NCBI RefSeq assembly: GCF_039729015.1
Contig: NZ_CP155792.1
Span: 2,442,001-2,506,000, forward strand
Direction: 5' to 3'
DNA length: 64,000 nt
Source: Blastococcus sp. HT6-30
Lineage (GTDB): Bacteria > Actinomycetota > Actinomycetes > Mycobacteriales > Geodermatophilaceae
The notes beneath the pieces are model-generated. The model ran no database searches. It was not told where the DNA came from and was given only the letters and a program-made list of their open reading frames with translations. How positions within the stretch are numbered: the first letter of the stretch is position 1; each line of letters begins with the position of its first letter. Made by a program: the position numbers and the translations under genes. Shown piece by piece: positions 60,256 to 64,000 of the stretch.

Positions 60256-61415
60256 CAGCGCAGCCCCAGCCCTCGTGCCACGATCCCGCGCAGGATCTCG
60301 TTGGTACCGCCCCGCAGCGTGAAGCCCGGCTGGTGCAGCTGCGCCTCGGCCAGCGCCCGGGCCAGCGGATCGGGCGAGTCCAGCGACGGCGTCACGTCGA
60401 CGACCTTCCGGATCTCCTCGATCACGTCGGCCTCGAACGTCGTCCCGACGTCCTTGACCAGCGCGGCCGGGATGTTGGGCAGCTCGCCCCGGTCCAGCGC
60501 CGCCGCGATGCGCAGCGACATCTGGCGCAGCGCCAGCACCCGCGCCGACAACCGCCCGAGGACGGCGAGCTGGGCGGGGTCACCCGTCTCGGCGACCCGG
60601 CGGCCGAACTCGGCGACCAGCGGGTACGTCGAGAGGAACCGCTCCGGGCCCGACCGCTCGAACGCGAGCTCGGCGGTCACCTGGTGCCAGCCGTTGCCCT
60701 CCTCGCCCAGCAGCATGTCGCCGGGGACGACGACGTCGTCGAACACGACCTCGTTGAAGTGGTGCCCGCCGTCGAGGATGCGGATCGGGTTGATCGTGAT
60801 GCCGGGCAGCGACAGGTCGATCAGCAGCTGCGACATGCCGGCGTGCCGGTTCGCCGAGTCCGACGGGGAGGTCCGCACGAGCACGATCCCGTAGTGGGAG
60901 TGGTGCGCGTTCGACGTCCACACCTTCGCGCCGTTGACCACCCAGTCGCCGTCGCCGTTGCGGGTCGCCTTCGTGCGGATCGAGGCGAGGTCCGAACCCG
61001 AGTCCGGCTCGCTCATCCCGATGACGAAGTAGCACTCCCCCGCGACGATGCGCGGCAGGATCTCCTGCCGCTGCTTCTCCGTGCCGTAGGTGAGCAGGTT
61101 CGGCCCGGACTGCCGGTCGGCGATCCAGTGCGCGGCCACCGGGGCGCCCGCGGCGAGCAGCTCCTCGGTGACGGCGTAGCGCTCCATCGCCGAGCGCTCG
61201 TGGCCGCCGTACTTCTTCGGCCAGGTCATCCCGAGCCAGCCGCGCTCACCCAGCTTCTTCGAGAACTCCGGGTCGACACCGGACAGCCAGGTGTCCACGT
61301 GCGTGCGGAACGTGCCGGCGGCCAGCTCGGCGGCGAGGAACTCGCGCACCTCCGCCCGCACCTGCTCCGCCGCCTCGGACCGCGGAGCAGGTGCCAGTGT
61401 CAACGAGTTGCTCAT
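60255..61415 (-). CDS. Acyl-CoA dehydrogenase, larger subunit of a pair
   Basis: ATG 61415 behind GGGGAGTCGC; 386 residues. ACAD motifs: MTWPKKYGGHERS, YFVIGMSEPDSGSDLASIRTKATR, DWVVNGAKVWTSNAHHSHYGIVLVRT, LLGEEGNGWHQVTAELAFERSG and a C-terminal TLRGGTNEILRGIVARGLGLR. The position of the usual Glu before GTNEI is Gly here, a change seen in heteromeric actinobacterial enzymes where the base comes from elsewhere. Together with the coupled smaller subunit this fits an alpha2beta2 FadE26/27- or ChsE-like dehydrogenase. Confidence 0.92.
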   Translation of the reverse strand: MSNSLTLAPAPRSEAAEQVRAEVREFLAAELAAGTFRTHVDTWLSGVDPEFSKKLGERGWLGMTWPKKYGGHERSAMERYAVTEELLAAGAPVAAHWIADRQSGPNLLTYGTEKQRQEILPRIVAGECYFVIGMSEPDSGSDLASIRTKATRNGDGDWVVNGAKVWTSNAHHSHYGIVLVRTSPSDSANRHAGMSQLLIDLSLPGITINPIRILDGGHHFNEVVFDDVVVPGDMLLGEEGNGWHQVTAELAFERSGPERFLSTYPLVAEFGRRVAETGDPAQLAVLGRLSARVLALRQMSLRIAAALDRGELPNIPAALVKDVGTTFEADVIEEIRKVVDVTPSLDSPDPLARALAEAQLHQPGFTLRGGTNEILRGIVARGLGLR

Positions 61416-61598
61416 GCGACTCCCCAGGTGTGGTCGTGCCCACTGCGGTTGTACAGGGCCGGGGAACCGCACCGCCCGCCGGGTGCCGGCGGACCAGGGA
61501 CCGCGACGTGCTCGCGGCCGCCGTCGAGGTCTGGGCCGGCTGCGGCCACGGCCACACCCCGTGGACGTCGACCGCGGGCTCCTGCGGCCGGCTGGGGC

Positions 61599-61904
61599 TC
61601 AGCCCTCGCGCTCGTCTTCCGCGTCAGGTCCGCGGGTCAGCTGGCGCAGCTCGGTGACCACCTCGGTGGCCACCGTGCCCAGCGACGTCAGGGCGTCCGA
61701 CACCAGCCGGCGCACCCCCGGCACGTCCAGGCCCATCGCCGCACCGATCCCGGAGCCGGTCTCCAGCCCGCCGAGCTCCCCGGTGGCCGGGGCCCGCTCG
61801 GCGAGCTCGGGCGACCAGCGCATCGCGTCGCCGGACAACGACCAGTCACCGGTCGCGCCGTCGATCGCGTCGGTGACCGGGTTCGTACGAGCCGACGAGT
61901 CCAT
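61599..61904 (-). CDS. Small hypothetical protein
   Basis: ATG 61904 with CAGGAGGCGGTC upstream; 101 residues. It is Gly/Ala/Glu-rich with an acidic-basic C-terminal tail (RGPDAEDEREG). No known domain, signal peptide or membrane segment was recognised. It lies downstream of the SpoIIE-type gene, 67 bases away and on the same strand, and may be cotranscribed with it. Confidence 0.5.
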   Translation of the reverse strand: MDSSARTNPVTDAIDGATGDWSLSGDAMRWSPELAERAPATGELGGLETGSGIGAAMGLDVPGVRRLVSDALTSLGTVATEVVTELRQLTRGPDAEDEREG

Positions 61905-61971
61905 GACCGCCTCCTGCCGGGGTCGGCTCCATGGTGACCCGAAACGGCAGCGGCCGGAAGCGGTCGCTGCG

Positions 61972-64000
61972 TCAGACGCGCGTCAGCGCCAGCATCGCGA
62001 TGTCGTCGGCCCGGTGCACCCCGGTCAACTCGGCGAGCAGCCGGTCGCACAGCCCCTCCGGATCCGCCGTGCAGGCCCGCGCCGCCACGTCCCTCAGCCG
62101 TTCCAGCCCCGCGTCGATGTCGGCGCCGCGGCTCTCCACCAGCCCGTCGGTGAACAGCAGCAGCGTCGCGCCCACGGGCAGCACGCCGCTCCACTCCTGC
62201 GCCGGTGCGGGCGGCGCGCCCAGCATGCGGGTCGGCCGCACCGGCAGGTACTCCGCGGTGCCCGCCGTGCACAGCAGCGGCGGGAGGTGCCCGGCCGAGG
62301 CGATCCGCAGCTCACCGGTGGCCGGGTCCAGCGTCGCGAACAGCGTCGTCGCCATCCGCTGCAGCTCGAACAGCTCCCAGTTGTGCTGCAGCCGGTCGAT
62401 CAGCACGGCGGGCGAGGGGCGGTCGGCCGACATCGCCCGGATCACGCTGCGCAGCTGCCCCATCGTCGCGGCGGCGGTGATGTCGTGGCCGACGACGTCG
62501 CCCACGACCAGACCGACCCGGTCGCCGGGCAGCCGGAGGACGTCGTAGAAGTCACCGCCGACGTCGACGCCCTGGGTCGCCGCGACGTAGCGCACCGCCG
62601 TCGACAGCGACGGCAGCCGCGGCGGCGACGGCGGCAGCAGGCTGGCCTGCAGCGTGTGGGACGTCCGCTCCTCGAACTCGAACCGCTGGGCCTTGTCGAC
62701 CACCTGGGCGAGCTGCAGCGCGAGCTGCTCGGCGACGTCCACGTCCGCGGCGGTGAACGGCTTCCGGTGCCGGTCACCGGCGAACGTCACCACGCCCAGC
62801 CGGCGCCCCTCGACGACCATCGGCACGCTGACCAACCCGATGATCTCCAGCTGCCGCGCGACGTCCCGGTCCCTGCCGTCGGCGGGCACCGCCTCGAACA
62901 GGTCCCGGGCCTCCGCGACGTCGCGCACCCACTGCGTCCGGCCCTCGCGCAGCGCCCGGGCCGCCGGGTGCATCGGGGAGCGCGCCGGGACCTGGCCCTC
63001 CCGCACCCGGTCGAGCAGCGGCTGGCGGGAAGGGTCGCGGTGCCGCGCGACGGGGCGGGCCATGCCGTGCTCGGTCACCAGGTCGATCACGCAGACGTCG
63101 GCCAGCCCGGACACCACCAGCCCGGCCAGCCGTTCGACGGTCTCGGTGACGTCCGCCGCGTCGGCCATGAGCCGGGACGCCTCGAGCAGGAACGCCGACC
63201 GTTCCCCCTGCGAACGGGTCTGCTCGTACAGCCTCACCCGCTCCAGCGCCTGGCCGGCCTGCCGGCCCAGCGTCCACAGCAGGTCGACCTCGGCCGGGGT
63301 CAGCGGCTGGTGCTGCCCGGGCTCCTCCAGGCTGATCAGGTCGCCGCGGCCCGGCACGCCCCGCGCCAGCACCAGCACACCCAGCCGCTTGGAGTCCGCC
63401 GACACCGGCACGACCACCAGGTCGGTCAGCCCGTCGGCCGCCATCGCCGCCGCCAGCTCCGGTTGGTCGGCCCGCAGCCGGGGGTCGAGCACGATCGAGC
63501 GCAGCCCCTGGGCCAGCTCCAGCGCCAGCCGGCTGCCGGCCGCCTCGCGCAGCCGCCGCAGCAGCTCCAGCGACAGGCCCTCGGCCCGCACCGGACGCAG
63601 CGCGGGCAGCTCCCGCGGGTCGTCGGCCTCGCCGTCGACCATGACCAGCGCCGCACCGGCGGCCCGCATCGCCGCCCGGCCGCGCTGCACGATCACCGTC
63701 GCGACGTCCTCGGGGGTCATCGCGGCCGCCAGGTCGAACACCACCTTCTGCACCACCCGGGACCGGGTCTCCGACTCCTCGGCCAGCCGCTGCGCCGCCA
63801 GCAGCTCGCGCTCGTACCGGCGCCGCGCGGTCGCCTCGAACAGCGTCGCCCGCACCAGCAGCGGTGCCCCGTCGTCGTCCCGCACCTCGACGGCGTTGAG
63901 CAGGCACGGCAGCAGGGACCCGTCGATCCGGGTGATGTCCATCGCGATCTCGCGCACCGCGCCCTGCATGCGCAGCAGCGGAACCAGGTGCGTCTCGTAG
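61972..64000 (-). CDS. PAS/GAF-SpoIIE serine/threonine phosphatase, start beyond the right edge
   Basis: The frame is open to the right edge, upstream of the ATG at 63969, and the codons there read as a PAS domain end (YETHLVPLLRM), so the start lies outside. At least 676 codons are visible. After the PAS part come two GAF-like domains (with LEEPG...LTPAEVDLLWTLGRQAGQALERV, and VPMVVEGRRLGVVTFAGDRH), then a PPM/SpoIIE phosphatase: GGDFYDVLRL, VGDVVGHDITAAATMGQLR, LLFTDGLVESRGADIDAGLER. Actinobacterial members control sigma factors by dephosphorylating anti-anti-sigma proteins. No anti-sigma gene is visible here. Confidence 0.9.
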   Translation of the reverse strand, partial: YETHLVPLLRMQGAVREIAMDITRIDGSLLPCLLNAVEVRDDDGAPLLVRATLFEATARRRYERELLAAQRLAEESETRSRVVQKVVFDLAAAMTPEDVATVIVQRGRAAMRAAGAALVMVDGEADDPRELPALRPVRAEGLSLELLRRLREAAGSRLALELAQGLRSIVLDPRLRADQPELAAAMAADGLTDLVVVPVSADSKRLGVLVLARGVPGRGDLISLEEPGQHQPLTPAEVDLLWTLGRQAGQALERVRLYEQTRSQGERSAFLLEASRLMADAADVTETVERLAGLVVSGLADVCVIDLVTEHGMARPVARHRDPSRQPLLDRVREGQVPARSPMHPAARALREGRTQWVRDVAEARDLFEAVPADGRDRDVARQLEIIGLVSVPMVVEGRRLGVVTFAGDRHRKPFTAADVDVAEQLALQLAQVVDKAQRFEFEERTSHTLQASLLPPSPPRLPSLSTAVRYVAATQGVDVGGDFYDVLRLPGDRVGLVVGDVVGHDITAAATMGQLRSVIRAMSADRPSPAVLIDRLQHNWELFELQRMATTLFATLDPATGELRIASAGHLPPLLCTAGTAEYLPVRPTRMLGAPPAPAQEWSGVLPVGATLLLFTDGLVESRGADIDAGLERLRDVAARACTADPEGLCDRLLAELTGVHRADDIAMLALTRV

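Noticed and set aside
62654-64000. Plus-strand frame antisense to the SpoIIE-type gene
   Set aside because: Ser/Arg-rich shadow with no domain; the minus strand has PAS, GAF and SpoIIE motifs.

Overview
The window is chromosomal DNA from a high-GC actinobacterium. Codon third positions are almost all G or C and GTG starts are frequent. The gene content is typical of mycelial or soil Actinobacteria: F420-type LLM oxidoreductase, CtpI-type P-ATPase, DUF222-HNH (13E12-like) protein, DUF6318 lipoprotein, PAS/GAF-SpoIIE phosphatase and several acyl-CoA dehydrogenases. A member of the Geodermatophilaceae or a relative is my guess, but nothing in the sequence proves it. I see no rRNA, tRNA, CRISPR array, transposase or phage structural gene.

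The left part (about 2-29 kb) is an accessory region dominated by nucleic-acid-directed genes, probably a defence island. It opens with a thioesterase fragment, an ADP-ribosylglycohydrolase/tyrosine-phosphatase fusion and a DUF4407 membrane-protein pair. A three-gene operon follows (ParB-like protein, SNF2 helicase, DUF3883 nuclease-like protein; 6762-10915), with a divergent HNH-like gene lacking the usual catalytic residues. Next is a complete NaeI-family restriction-modification locus (NaeI-like endonuclease, C5 methyltransferase, divergent Vsr). Then comes a second ParB-like gene overlapping a PD-(D/E)XK-like gene (15038-17127). After a decayed enoyl-CoA hydratase copy come a TM0106-type Fe-S nuclease/helicase, an Mrr-like endonuclease, a MazG-like pyrophosphohydrolase, a DUF2075 (Schlafen-like) nuclease-helicase, a ScoMcrA-like phosphorothioate-dependent HNH endonuclease, a further PD-(D/E)XK-like protein coupled to an EEP phosphatase, a truncated small gene and a helical protein of unknown function.

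From 29 to 39 kb the genes are metabolic or secretory: an antibiotic-biosynthesis-monooxygenase-like protein, patatin, a hotdog dehydratase, the intact enoyl-CoA hydratase, a PHA depolymerase, S9 and S8 peptidases and a DUF4916 NUDIX protein. The intact hydratase at 32.0-32.8 kb is a duplicate of the broken copy at 17.2-18.0 kb. A 58-bp relic of the TM0106 gene lies upstream of it, so the hydratase-helicase neighbourhood was duplicated and each copy lost a different gene.

The right part (39-64 kb) holds the large CtpI-type ATPase, an EAL protein beside the wreck of a GGDEF protein, a second DUF4407 protein, lipoproteins and a glutathionyl-hydroquinone-reductase-like protein. It also holds a lipid-catabolism cluster (acyl-CoA dehydrogenase, LLM oxidoreductase, acyl-CoA synthetase), a DUF222-HNH protein, a paralogue of the monooxygenase-like gene, a phytoene-desaturase-like oxidoreductase, a two-subunit acyl-CoA dehydrogenase pair and a SpoIIE-type phosphatase that runs off the right edge.
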